A stretch of 64,000 bases of DNA from an uncultured Bacteroidales bacterium (GTDB taxonomy: Bacteria > Bacteroidota > Bacteroidia > Bacteroidales > UBA932), in assembly GCA_905233275.1 (NCBI GenBank), contig CAJODR010000003.1, positions 1 to 64,000 on the forward strand, given 5' to 3'. Below, piece by piece: positions 48,073 to 56,989 of the stretch (its first letter is position 1; each line of letters begins with the position of its first letter). The notes under the pieces were generated by a model. It searched no databases, had not been told where the DNA came from, and saw only the letters and a program-made list of their open reading frames with translations. The position numbers and the translations under genes were made by a program.

Positions 48073-49028
48073 TTCTTGGAGATGGCTTTTTCCGCGGCCT
48101 CGGCGACGTGGGCGGCGTCAAGACCGTAGGCGGTCATGAGTTCTGCGGGGGAGCCGCTTTGTCCGAAACGGTCGCCACCGTTGACAAACACAATCGGAGT
48201 CGGAGCATTGGCAGCAAGCACGCCGGCGACAGCCTCACCGAGGCCTCCGGCCATATTGTGCTCCTCAGCAACGACCACGGCGCGGGTCTTCCCGGCGGAA
48301 GCAATAACGGCCTTTTCGTCAAGAGGCTTGATGGTCGCGAGATTGATAACTTCTGCGCTAACACCCTTGGCTTCAAGTATTTCCGCAGCCTTGATGGCCT
48401 CCCACACGAGATGGCCGCAGGCGAATATGGTCACGTCGTTGCCCTCATTCATCACATCCGCTTTGCCGATTACAAACGGCTTGTCCGCAGGCGTGAAATT
48501 GGGCACTGAAGGACGACCGAAGCGGAGGTACACCGGGCCGTCATATTTGGCGGCGGCAATAGTTGCAGCCTTGGTCTCATTGTAGTCACAGGGGTTGATG
48601 ACCACCATCTCGGGGAGGGCCCTCATGAGGGCGATATCCTCCATCGTCTGGTGTGTCGCACCGTCCTCGCCGAGGGTGATTCCCGCATGGGAGGACGCGA
48701 TTTTGACATTGGTATGGCCGTATGCGACCTCCTGGCGGACCTGGTCGTAGACGCGTCCGGTAACGAATTCGGCGAATGAGCCGATAAACGGAATCTTGCC
48801 CGTCACGGCCAGTCCTGCCGCGACACCGACCATATTGGCCTCGGCGATGCCGCACTGGATAAACCTTTCAGGGAATTCAGCCGCGAAGGCGTCCATCTTG
48901 AGGGAGCCCTTCAAGTCGGCGGTCAGCGCCAGCACCCTCTCATCCGCGCGGCCAGCCTCAAGGAGTCCTGCTCCGAAGCCGCTCCGCGTGTCTTTCTTTC
49001 CGGTATCTATGTACTGTTTCATACTCAA
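48069..49028 (-). CDS. Transketolase, C-terminal subunit (split)
   Basis: RFIQCGIAEANMVGVAAGLAVTGKIPFIGSFAEFVTGRVYDQVRQEVAY, HAGITLGEDGATHQTMEDIALMRALP. Confidence 0.93.
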   Translation of the reverse strand: MSMKQYIDTGKKDTRSGFGAGLLEAGRADERVLALTADLKGSLKMDAFAAEFPERFIQCGIAEANMVGVAAGLAVTGKIPFIGSFAEFVTGRVYDQVRQEVAYGHTNVKIASSHAGITLGEDGATHQTMEDIALMRALPEMVVINPCDYNETKAATIAAAKYDGPVYLRFGRPSVPNFTPADKPFVIGKADVMNEGNDVTIFACGHLVWEAIKAAEILEAKGVSAEVINLATIKPLDEKAVIASAGKTRAVVVAEEHNMAGGLGEAVAGVLAANAPTPIVFVNGGDRFGQSGSPAELMTAYGLDAAHVAEAAEKAISKK

Positions 49029-49034
49029 AGTCGT

Positions 49035-49883
49035 TTAATAATCACCTAATGGAGTTTCGCCAAGCTGACGGAGAGCTTCTTCGCATTGTTCGGCGGAAGG
49101 AGCTTTGCCGTGCCATTTGTGGGTGCCGGCCATGAAGTCGACGCCGTGACCCATGTCGCTGCGCCAGAGGATCATGGTCGGGACGCCGGTGCCGAGACCC
49201 TTTTTGGCCTCTTCGTAGGCCTTGAGGATGGCCTCGAAATCGTGGGCGTCGGCAACGATGACCCGCCAGCCCCAGGCTTCCCATTTGGCTTTGAGATCAC
49301 CTTCGCCGGCAACTTCGGCAACGGGGCCGTCAATCTGCTGGCCGTTCCAGTCGGTCATCGCAACGAGATTGTCCAGATGATGATGAATGGCGAACATGCC
49401 CGCCTCCCAGATCTGGCCCTCCTCGCTCTCACCGTCTCCGCAGAGCACCCAGACGCGGTTGGGGTCGCCCGAAAGCTTCTTGCCCAGAGCAATTCCAGCA
49501 GCTGCTGACAGTCCTTGGCCGAGCGATCCGGAGGGCTGGAAAACGCCCTTGAGACCCTTGCGTACGGAAGGGTGTCCCTGAAGGATGGAGCCGAATTTGC
49601 GCAGCGTGCCAAGCTCGGATAGCGGGAAATACCCGGCCCGTGCCAGCACGGAATAGTAAACCGGAGCGATATGACCGGCGGAGAGGATGAATGCATCCTG
49701 TCCCGCACCGTCCCTGCGCCAAGTGGCGGGGTCATGGTTCATCTCCCCGAAGTAGAGGGCGGTAAGCACATCGGCGCTCGACATGGAGCCTCCCGGATGA
49801 CCGCTCCCGGCGGCGGAGACCATACGTACGATGTCCCGCCTGACCTGCGTGGAGATCTGTTTTAACTGCTGAATACTTGCCAT
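49035..49883 (-). CDS. Transketolase, N-terminal TPP-binding subunit (split)
   Basis: AAGSGHPGGSMSSADVLTALYFGEM, GSLGQGLSAAAGIALG, CGDGESEEGQIWEAGMFA; start refined to 49883. Confidence 0.93.
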   Translation of the reverse strand: MASIQQLKQISTQVRRDIVRMVSAAGSGHPGGSMSSADVLTALYFGEMNHDPATWRRDGAGQDAFILSAGHIAPVYYSVLARAGYFPLSELGTLRKFGSILQGHPSVRKGLKGVFQPSGSLGQGLSAAAGIALGKKLSGDPNRVWVLCGDGESEEGQIWEAGMFAIHHHLDNLVAMTDWNGQQIDGPVAEVAGEGDLKAKWEAWGWRVIVADAHDFEAILKAYEEAKKGLGTGVPTMILWRSDMGHGVDFMAGTHKWHGKAPSAEQCEEALRQLGETPLGDY

Positions 49884-49934
49884 ATAATAAGATATTAGTT
49901 TGTCCTTGTCAGTTACAAATATACTTAATTTATT

Positions 49935-49965
49935 TTGCAAAACCGGGAAAAGAGCCGTAAATTTG
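49935..49965 (+). promoter_or_regulatory. Bacteroidales-type promoter for tRNA-Pro-apt
   Basis: TTG 49935-49937, 20-nt spacer, TAAATTTG 49958-49965. Confidence 0.55.
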
Positions 49966-49988
49966 TATTTGTCCCATTTTTGGGAAAA

Positions 49989-50065
49989 CGGGGTGTGGCG
50001 CAGTTGGCTAGCGCATCTGGTTTGGGACCAGAGGGTCGTGTGTTCGAGTCACATCACCCCGACCA
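49989..50065 (+). tRNA. tRNA-Pro (anticodon TGG), CCA encoded
   Basis: CGGGGTG/CACCCCG acceptor, TCTGG-TTTGGGA-CCAGA anticodon arm, GTTCGAGTC T-loop, terminal ACCA. Confidence 0.94.
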
Positions 50066-50067
50066 CT

Positions 50068-50634
50068 ATGGATTACAAGGACACTCTCAAATTCTACCCC
50101 GATTTTCCCGTCAGAGGTGTCAACTTCGTCGACATCATCCCCCTGATGCAGGACAAGGAACTCTTCAAGCAGCTCACACTCGATCTCGGCGCCCTTGCGG
50201 CTTCGCCGAATATCGCCGCTCCGGAGGCCCGCGGCTTCCTTTTCGCCGCCCCCATGCTCATCTCATGCGACAATATCGCGAATGTGATCCCCCTCCGCAA
50301 GAAGGGCAAACTCCCATTCGCCGAAGGTGACCTCGTCGGCGTAGACATCACCAAGGAGTACGGCAAGGACCAGATCTACTTCCGCCTTTCCGACATAGCG
50401 GCTGGCGTCCCTGAAGGCGACACGTTCAACGTCACCTTCTTTGACGACGTCCTCGCGACCGGCGGCACCGCCTCCGGCATCGCCCGCGGCCTCGAGCAGT
50501 GCAAAGTCATCGCCGGCGGCAAGACCTACAACATCAAAGTCACCGACTTCGTCTTCGTCGTCGAAATCGACGGCCTCAACGGCCGCGCCCTCCTCGATGA
50601 AATAGGCCCCGTCAAGTCCCTGATCCACATCTAA
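50068..50634 (+). CDS. apt: Adenine phosphoribosyltransferase
   Basis: FYPDFPVRGVNFVDIIPLMQD, APEARGFLFAAPM, NVTFFDDVLATGGTASGIARGLEQ; internal ATG 50068 inside the longer ORF call. Confidence 0.93.
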   Translation: MDYKDTLKFYPDFPVRGVNFVDIIPLMQDKELFKQLTLDLGALAASPNIAAPEARGFLFAAPMLISCDNIANVIPLRKKGKLPFAEGDLVGVDITKEYGKDQIYFRLSDIAAGVPEGDTFNVTFFDDVLATGGTASGIARGLEQCKVIAGGKTYNIKVTDFVFVVEIDGLNGRALLDEIGPVKSLIHI

Positions 50635-50675
50635 ACGCCTTTCCACCGCAGTTTTTTGCCCTCCGGCAAATTCGC

Positions 50676-50786
50676 CCGTGGCGCGGAACTGGCTGAGGAT
50701 CAGTGCATAATGTAATTGTCTGGCCCCCGGATTGGGGGCCAGACAATTGTATAAACGCCTGTAGTATAGCGCTTTAAGCGCCACGG
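50676..50786 (-). repeat. Nested-palindrome element, copy B
   Basis: CCGTGGCGC...GCGCCACGG 9-bp terminal inverted repeats; perfect 15-bp hairpin AATTGTCTGGCCCCC-GGATT-GGGGGCCAGACAATT 50714-50748. Confidence 0.9.
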
Positions 50787-50809
50787 GCTGAGCGGCGTCT
50801 GAGCTGGTG

Positions 50810-51391
50810 TCAGTCTTTCTTCGGGGTGAAGGAGATCATGAGGTTGGACTTGTTGAGGAGGACGGTCGCCTGGATGCCCTGGGGGGAGCGGGCTTCGTAG
50901 AAGACCATGCCGCCGAAGGTGGTGGTGTTGGCGTCGAGAGTGTAGCCGTGGGCTTTGACTCGCTCGACGGCTTTTTTGTAGTCGGCCTCGGTGCGGTCCC
51001 GGAGGGCTATTGAAACCTCTCCGTTTTCGATGGCTACCACATCACCTGTCTTTTTGCCTTCAGGGAGGATCCAGGAATACTCTGCCGGGATGTCGTTTGA
51101 CATCATGGCTTCCATCTCTTTCATGTCAGCCTCGTACTGGGCACGCCTTTCGGCGGGAATGTGGTCGCGGTATTTGCGAACCTCCAGTCCGTCACCGAAA
51201 TCGCCTTCGATGAACTTGCCTTCGGATGCAAGGCCGGCGTGCTGTTTTTCAGCTTTCTTGGCAGCCTCGATAGCCTCTTTCTCGCGGGCGGAATACTCGC
51301 GTGGGTTATATTCGAATGAGAATCTCTGTGCCAGTGCACAAGGCGCAACGCTGAGGAGCAGGAGCGCCGAAATAATCCACTTTTTCATCAT
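50810..51391 (-). CDS. Secreted protein of unknown function
   Basis: Signal peptide MMKKWIISALLLLSVAPCALAQ; no recognised domain; ATGA overlap with the 51388 gene. Confidence 0.7.
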   Translation of the reverse strand: MMKKWIISALLLLSVAPCALAQRFSFEYNPREYSAREKEAIEAAKKAEKQHAGLASEGKFIEGDFGDGLEVRKYRDHIPAERRAQYEADMKEMEAMMSNDIPAEYSWILPEGKKTGDVVAIENGEVSIALRDRTEADYKKAVERVKAHGYTLDANTTTFGGMVFYEARSPQGIQATVLLNKSNLMISFTPKKD

Positions 51392-52950
51392 TTGAACGGT
51401 GTTTTGGCCAGGATGGCTGCTACGCTGAAACTAGTCTTTTTGCCGAGCTCGGCGAATATCCCGCGGTCGGTCATGAGAATGGTGTTGTCGGGGACGACCT
51501 CGTCCATATTGCCGTGGAACTGCTCCCCGAGCCATGTCACACCGTCACCGAATGTGATGATGTCGGTGTTGTTCTGGTCGTAGGCGATGACCTGGAGATT
51601 GCGGCGGTTGGACTCCTTGCCGTGCTTGAACCTCATTGCGACTTCGGCTGAAGAATGCACCAGATTGGGGATGTCAGCCTTGCCGTCCTTGACAGGGCCG
51701 ACATCAGGCCGTACCATAACCATGTGATTGATACTGACGAATGTCTTGTCCTCCAGCACGCCGAGCTTGAGGGTGCCTTCATAGCCGCCGCAACGGGTGC
51801 CGTCGGCGCCCTTGAGGTCAACCGTGAAATAGGGGCTGGACAGCTCCTTGTAAAGGTCTGACATCTCAGCGACCTCGTCGTGGACATTGAAATAGCCGGA
51901 CTGCGCGAGCTCCTTGAAGGGGAGGGCGTCGCCGTTGAGGATCACTTTGTTCTTGAACTCCTTGTCAAACCAGTCCATGGCGTGGGTGATCTTGATGGAG
52001 AAGGAGCCCTGATAAGTGCCCTGCCAGTCACGTACGTCGCTCTTGTCGCCGAGACGGGTTACTCGTTTGAGATGAGCCTCGCAGTGCCACAACTGGGGTG
52101 CGGAGCAGGAGAAAAGCGTCTGGTCGAAATCGGGGCTGTACGCGTCGATGTCTAGGTGCCACTCCTTCCCCTTGCCCTTTTCCTGTATCTTGCGGTACAG
52201 CCTGCGGTTGACCCTCCAGTAGAAGTCCTCGATCTTCATCTGGTCGTTGAGGACCTGGGTCATGGGATCGCCTTCGTCGAGAAAACCCTTCCTGTCGAAA
52301 TAATCTATGAGTTTCTTTCCGGCCGTGCCGAAATTGTACATGCCGGCCACGAAATTGATGCCGCCGAACATCTTTCCGGCGGTACCGGCTATCTGATTGC
52401 CTCCTGCGGACCATAGACCGGCCTTGGCGGATTCGGAGAGGTACGATGCCGAGAGACTGCTGCCCGATGAGATGGCCGCTTCCCCTGCGGAAGACTGTCC
52501 TGCCCAGAGTCCGACGATATCGCCGGCGACTCCGAGAGTCATACCGACTCCGCCGGGAATGACGGAGCCCATCGTGCAGAGCTGTGAGATGACAAACGGC
52601 CAGTCGATATCGCCGAGGTCATATTTTGCGGCATTGGCCTCAGCCTGGCTGAAGAATCCCTGGCTGAAGCCGCCGTCGTCCTTGTAGAGACGGTCCATCT
52701 CGGCCCAGACATCCTTGATGACCTTGACAATCTCGTCATCGGAGAGGGTGACGCCGTCAATCATCAGGGTGCCGTCGAAACTGTGTTTGCCGACCTTGAC
52801 ATTGACCGGGATGACATTGTCCGTATGGGTGAGAACCCTTTCGAATTTGACCCCCTGGTAAGCGAGCCTCTCCATCGGGGTGCGCGGCATCTGGGCACTC
52901 AGTCCCAGAGAAAAAAGTGCCAGCAGAGAGAATGCAATTAATCTTTTCAT
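51388..52950 (-). CDS. Secreted protein of unknown function with central Gly/Ala-rich hydrophobic segment
   Basis: Signal peptide MKRLIAFSLLALFSLGLSAQ; IPGGVGMTLGVAGDIVGLWAGQSSAGEAAISSGSSLSASYLSESAKAGLWSAGGNQIAGTAGKMFGGINFVAGMYNFGTAGKKLIDY. Confidence 0.7.
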   Translation of the reverse strand: MKRLIAFSLLALFSLGLSAQMPRTPMERLAYQGVKFERVLTHTDNVIPVNVKVGKHSFDGTLMIDGVTLSDDEIVKVIKDVWAEMDRLYKDDGGFSQGFFSQAEANAAKYDLGDIDWPFVISQLCTMGSVIPGGVGMTLGVAGDIVGLWAGQSSAGEAAISSGSSLSASYLSESAKAGLWSAGGNQIAGTAGKMFGGINFVAGMYNFGTAGKKLIDYFDRKGFLDEGDPMTQVLNDQMKIEDFYWRVNRRLYRKIQEKGKGKEWHLDIDAYSPDFDQTLFSCSAPQLWHCEAHLKRVTRLGDKSDVRDWQGTYQGSFSIKITHAMDWFDKEFKNKVILNGDALPFKELAQSGYFNVHDEVAEMSDLYKELSSPYFTVDLKGADGTRCGGYEGTLKLGVLEDKTFVSINHMVMVRPDVGPVKDGKADIPNLVHSSAEVAMRFKHGKESNRRNLQVIAYDQNNTDIITFGDGVTWLGEQFHGNMDEVVPDNTILMTDRGIFAELGKKTSFSVAAILAKTPFK

Positions 52951-52953
52951 GGC

Positions 52954-53919
52954 TTAAAGGTCGGGCTGGGGATGAGCACTGAGTCCTTCGGCGAATCCGA
53001 GAGCTTCAAGGGCCGGGAAGAACGGGACTTCTTCCATCATACCGTATTCTGCATGACGGTTGATGGCATAGCCCATGTCATAGAGGGCGGCGAGGTCAAG
53101 ATACAGAGGAAGCAACTCACTCTTCTCACGACTGATGGCAGCAGCCGTGGCATCGTGATACATGGTGATGGATTCCACTTTGAAAGCATTGTCAAAAGGC
53201 TCTTTGATGGATAACATCACGTCGGTGATTTCCTGCCACTTGTAGGCGATCGCCTGGGTGATGTAATTGAGAGTCTCCGTCCGGATGGTCTTGTCGGAAC
53301 GTTCTTTCAAGGCGTCGGTGGTCATTTCCTGGCGGACCTCTCCGTCGGCATTCATGTATTTGTCGAGCTCCTTCATGTTGATGCCGCCGTACTGTGCCTC
53401 CATCATCTTGGAAGCGATGGCCATGGCTTCTTCCTCCGTCATATTCTCCTTGAGATCGGAGCGGGAGAGGCCGTATTCGCTCAGCCTTGCTTCAACCAAG
53501 GCGTTTTCCTGCTCTTTGCTCATACCGCCTTCGAGCTGCTTTACGGTATATTCAAGATCCCCGACAGCAAGGGTCTCCGTCTCGATCTTGGAGTGTGACT
53601 TGTAAATTGCTTCTCCCTGATCCCTGCGATCACGGCACTTGTCAAGGTATGTTCCCCAAATGCCGTTGGGGTCACCGTTTTTATAAAGGGAAACCATGGT
53701 CCCGGCGGAAAGCAGTTCCGGAACGAGCTTGAAGACTTCCAGTGCTGCTGCTTCCCTGCGGGAGCGGACCTGGGCCGCCTGCTCCAGAACGGGATACACC
53801 GCCGCGTCGAATTTCTCCGGAGGCTGGGGTTTCTCAATTCTCGAAGTCGCGGGAATCTCCTGCGCGAGTGCGGAAAGGCTCACGAGGAGCGCTGCCGCGA
53901 GTAATACAAAACGTTTCAT
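52954..53919 (-). CDS. Secreted, predominantly helical protein of unknown function
   Basis: Signal peptide [20 protein letters not shown]; no recognised domain. Confidence 0.7.
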   Translation of the reverse strand: MKRFVLLAAALLVSLSALAQEIPATSRIEKPQPPEKFDAAVYPVLEQAAQVRSRREAAALEVFKLVPELLSAGTMVSLYKNGDPNGIWGTYLDKCRDRRDQGEAIYKSHSKIETETLAVGDLEYTVKQLEGGMSKEQENALVEARLSEYGLSRSDLKENMTEEEAMAIASKMMEAQYGGINMKELDKYMNADGEVRQEMTTDALKERSDKTIRTETLNYITQAIAYKWQEITDVMLSIKEPFDNAFKVESITMYHDATAAAISREKSELLPLYLDLAALYDMGYAINRHAEYGMMEEVPFFPALEALGFAEGLSAHPQPDL

Positions 53920-54587
53920 AATTCTGTGGTTATGGTCATGATTCGGCCGTCCTTGATGTGGAGCGTGCGGTCGCAGAGCTCCGAAAGGGCGGGGTCGTGA
54001 GTTACGAGTACAATGGTCTGCCCGAGGGTGGACCTGAGTGAGAGCAGGAGGCTGTGAATCTCCTCCTTGGTGTGGCTGTCAAGGTTGCCCGTAGGCTCGT
54101 CGGCAAAGAGAATAGCGGGCGAATTAACGAGCGCGCGGGCTATTGCTACGCGCTGCTGTTCGCCACCGGATAGCTCTGAGGGCTTGTGCCCCGTGCGCTC
54201 TGACAGACCGACGAGGGAAAGCAGCCGGAGCGATTCAGCGGAAGCCTCCTGGCGGGATCTGCCTGCGATCAGGGCGGGAATCATTACATTCTCCAGCGCG
54301 GTAAATTCCGCCAGCAGATGATGCTCCTGGAAGACGAATCCTATCCTGCGCCCCCGGAAAGCCGACAGTTCCCGGCTGGAAAGTTCCCTGACGGAAGTGC
54401 CGTCAATGACGATGCTGCCGCTGTCCGGCGTCATCAGGGTGCCGAGAATCTGCAGGAGCGTGGACTTGCCGGCTCCCGATGCGCCCATAATGGCGACAAT
54501 CTCACCTTCCGAAACCGAAAGGTCAATGCCCTGGAGCACCTTCAGCGCCCCAAAACTCTTCTCTATGCCGCTGGCTTCAATTATCAT
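53916..54587 (-). CDS. ABC transporter ATPase, LolD/MacB-like
   Basis: [58 protein letters not shown]; start refined to ATG 54587 overlapping menG stop. Confidence 0.9.
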   Translation of the reverse strand: MIIEASGIEKSFGALKVLQGIDLSVSEGEIVAIMGASGAGKSTLLQILGTLMTPDSGSIVIDGTSVRELSSRELSAFRGRRIGFVFQEHHLLAEFTALENVMIPALIAGRSRQEASAESLRLLSLVGLSERTGHKPSELSGGEQQRVAIARALVNSPAILFADEPTGNLDSHTKEEIHSLLLSLRSTLGQTIVLVTHDPALSELCDRTLHIKDGRIMTITTEL

Positions 54588-55282
54588 GGTTTTATGCCTG
54601 TATACATCCGGCAGATGCCGAATGTGAATGATCGATGTGTGACAGAAGAGAATCCCGCCGCGCCGATTTCGGCCATGAACGCCTTCCGGGACGGGAATTT
54701 GACGATGGATGCCGGCAGGTAGTCGTACGCCGCCTTGTTGCCGGAAATCTTTCCGCCGACTTTGGACATGATGCGGCGGAAGTAGAGGTTGTAGCCCCAG
54801 CGGACGATGCGGTTTTCCGGCACCGACAGCTCCAGGATGACGACCCTGCCGCCGGGAACGAGCACCCGGAGCATTTCGCTCAGTCCGCGTGCCCTGTCTT
54901 CGAAATTGCGGATCCCGAATGCTATTGCGACCCTGTCGAATGAGCCTTCGGCGAATGGCAACGCCTCCCCGTCCCCGCCCTGGCATGAAATACGCTCCGA
55001 GAGGCCCTCTGCGGCCACTTTTGAGCGCATTACCTCCAGCATTCCCTCTGAAATATCGACCCCCGTGACGTGCCCGCTCTGCAGCCTGGAAGCTATTCCG
55101 ATGGAGAAATCCCCGGTGCCGGCAGCAACGTCCAGGACGCGCAGATCGGGAGCGTCCGCGATGCGGCGAATGGCCTTTCGACGCCAGCGGCGGTCAATTC
55201 CCAGCGACATCAGGTGATTGAGCCGGTCGTAATCCGTGGCGATCGAATCGAACATCTGCCGTATGTTTTCCTTTTTTGGCAT
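54584..55282 (-). CDS. menG: Demethylmenaquinone methyltransferase
   Basis: [77 protein letters not shown]. Confidence 0.94.
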   Translation of the reverse strand: MPKKENIRQMFDSIATDYDRLNHLMSLGIDRRWRRKAIRRIADAPDLRVLDVAAGTGDFSIGIASRLQSGHVTGVDISEGMLEVMRSKVAAEGLSERISCQGGDGEALPFAEGSFDRVAIAFGIRNFEDRARGLSEMLRVLVPGGRVVILELSVPENRIVRWGYNLYFRRIMSKVGGKISGNKAAYDYLPASIVKFPSRKAFMAEIGAAGFSSVTHRSFTFGICRMYTGIKP

Positions 55283-56247
55283 CAGCGGACGAGAAGGAGG
55301 CAGGAAGTTCCCGCCAGGATTGCAAAGAGGAATGTCGACATCACGAGAAGCGGCAGCATGGGATCCAGCTCCCTGTCATGCCGTTTCCAGACACCGGAGA
55401 GGTGGAGGATATGCAGCGGCAGCGGCAGGAGCCAGAGGAAATGATACCACGAGAGAGATGTAAGGCGACCATTTAGGACAGCCAGCCTGTAAGTGATTAT
55501 GAAGAATGCCGTAAAGGCAAGCCATCCCAGAACAATCAGGATTGTCTGGTATATCTTTGCCCGGCGTTCGCCGAGTTTGATTGCTACAGTGACGCGGTTG
55601 GCGGCGTCGGTTTTCATGTCGCGAATGTTGTTGACATTGAGGACGCCTATGCTCCAGAGACCTATCGTGACAGCGGGAAGGAATAGCTCCCAAGCGAAAT
55701 TCTCATAGATGAAGGCGTCGCCCTTAGTCACGACAAAAGCCGCGCCAGTCACCGATACCAGGCCGAAAAAGATAAAGACGAACAGATCCCCAAGGCCGCG
55801 ATAGCCGTAGGGATTGTCCCCTAGGGTATAATGCATCGCTCCGCGAATGGCCGCAATACCGAGCAGCAAGAGGATGAACGAACGGAGCGTAAAGAGGCTT
55901 CCGAGCGCGAAATATATCATTGAAAGGCCGAAAACGAGCGTCAGCACCACGAAGATGCCGATCTCGATCCTCATTGCCTTGATGGTCATTCTGCCGCTGT
56001 TTAGGCCGTATTGAGGCCCCTGGCGGTCCTCCGTGTCCGTCCCATGGAGCACGTCGCCGAGTTCGTTGGACAGGTTGGACAGAATCTGCAGCGACACGGT
56101 GGTGAGCCCGAGGAAGAGGAGAGTCATCCACGAAGGATGGATGTCGAAGTAGACATACGAAAGGAGCGTTCCGAGAATGACCCCTGAAAGCGACAGCGGC
56201 ACCGTTCGCAGCCTCATCGAAGCAATGTATGGACGGATGTCAGCCAT
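55282..56247 (-). CDS. menA: 1,4-dihydroxy-2-naphthoate polyprenyltransferase
   Basis: UbiA family: LSNLSNELGDVLHGTD, NNIRDMKTDAANRVTVAIKLGERRAKIYQ. Confidence 0.93.
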   Translation of the reverse strand: MADIRPYIASMRLRTVPLSLSGVILGTLLSYVYFDIHPSWMTLLFLGLTTVSLQILSNLSNELGDVLHGTDTEDRQGPQYGLNSGRMTIKAMRIEIGIFVVLTLVFGLSMIYFALGSLFTLRSFILLLLGIAAIRGAMHYTLGDNPYGYRGLGDLFVFIFFGLVSVTGAAFVVTKGDAFIYENFAWELFLPAVTIGLWSIGVLNVNNIRDMKTDAANRVTVAIKLGERRAKIYQTILIVLGWLAFTAFFIITYRLAVLNGRLTSLSWYHFLWLLPLPLHILHLSGVWKRHDRELDPMLPLLVMSTFLFAILAGTSCLLLVR

Positions 56248-56986
56248 TGGATTTCTTCCGGAATCTTGTTCTCAGGGCATGGAAGAATCCGTAAGCCCTT
56301 GAATTATAATGGAATTCTTCCTTGTCATCAGAAACGGGAAGCCGCCTGGATGCGATACCCGAAACGCCGGCCGTCACCATGCGGGGGAATCCCGCCTTCC
56401 TGGCCCTGATCCCGTAGTCGTTGGCGGCCAGTGCGTGACGGTAACGTTCGTCCAGGGGACCGATTGCATCGAATACCGTCGCGGGCACGAGCACGAGGAC
56501 TCCGTCGAATGTGTGGCAGGGCAGCGGAATCATCCCATCCGGCTGCAAGAGCCGTCCGTCGGCGGAACGGCCGCCGGCAAGAAGATTGCCTTCCGCGTCT
56601 GTGGCTGTGCCGGCTAGAATGGCGCGGTGCCGGAGCATCGAGGACGTGTCAAACAGTTCTGACAGAGCATTTTCCCTCAGCTCGAGATCGTAGTCCAGCC
56701 AGAGATAGAAGTCCCAATGGCCAGCCTCCGCAGCTCCGAGCCATGCCGTCCGGATGCCGCCGCCCCAGGAGCGGTCACCGGGCGATTTGATGATCGTCAC
56801 ATCCGGGAATTTTTCACGAATATCTTCAGCGATGCCGTCGGAAGAAGCGTCGTCGTTGAGGAAGATCCGGTAGGTGTATAGCCCGCCTTCGACGAGGCGG
56901 TCCATCTGGCGGATACATTCCTCCAGGCCCTGCAGGGCTCTTTCGCGGTGGCTTCGCACCGTCATGAGTACAGCGACGGAGAGCAT
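56240..56986 (-). CDS. Family 2 glycosyltransferase
   Basis: VLMTVRSHRERALQGLEECI, IFLNDDASSDGIAEDIREKFPDVTII, LWLDYDLEL. Confidence 0.85.
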   Translation of the reverse strand: MLSVAVLMTVRSHRERALQGLEECIRQMDRLVEGGLYTYRIFLNDDASSDGIAEDIREKFPDVTIIKSPGDRSWGGGIRTAWLGAAEAGHWDFYLWLDYDLELRENALSELFDTSSMLRHRAILAGTATDAEGNLLAGGRSADGRLLQPDGMIPLPCHTFDGVLVLVPATVFDAIGPLDERYRHALAANDYGIRARKAGFPRMVTAGVSGIASRRLPVSDDKEEFHYNSRAYGFFHALRTRFRKKSNG

Positions 56987-56989
56987 GGC

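Noticed and set aside
48069-49883. Split transketolase considered as a frameshift artefact
   Set aside because: The N- and C-halves each have clean starts and stops with a short gap; two-subunit transketolases are well known.
54588-54986. N-terminal extension of the lolD-like ORF (53916..54986)
   Set aside because: Extension is Arg/Gly-rich out-of-frame translation of menG; the true start is ATG 54587 within the menG stop (ATGA).
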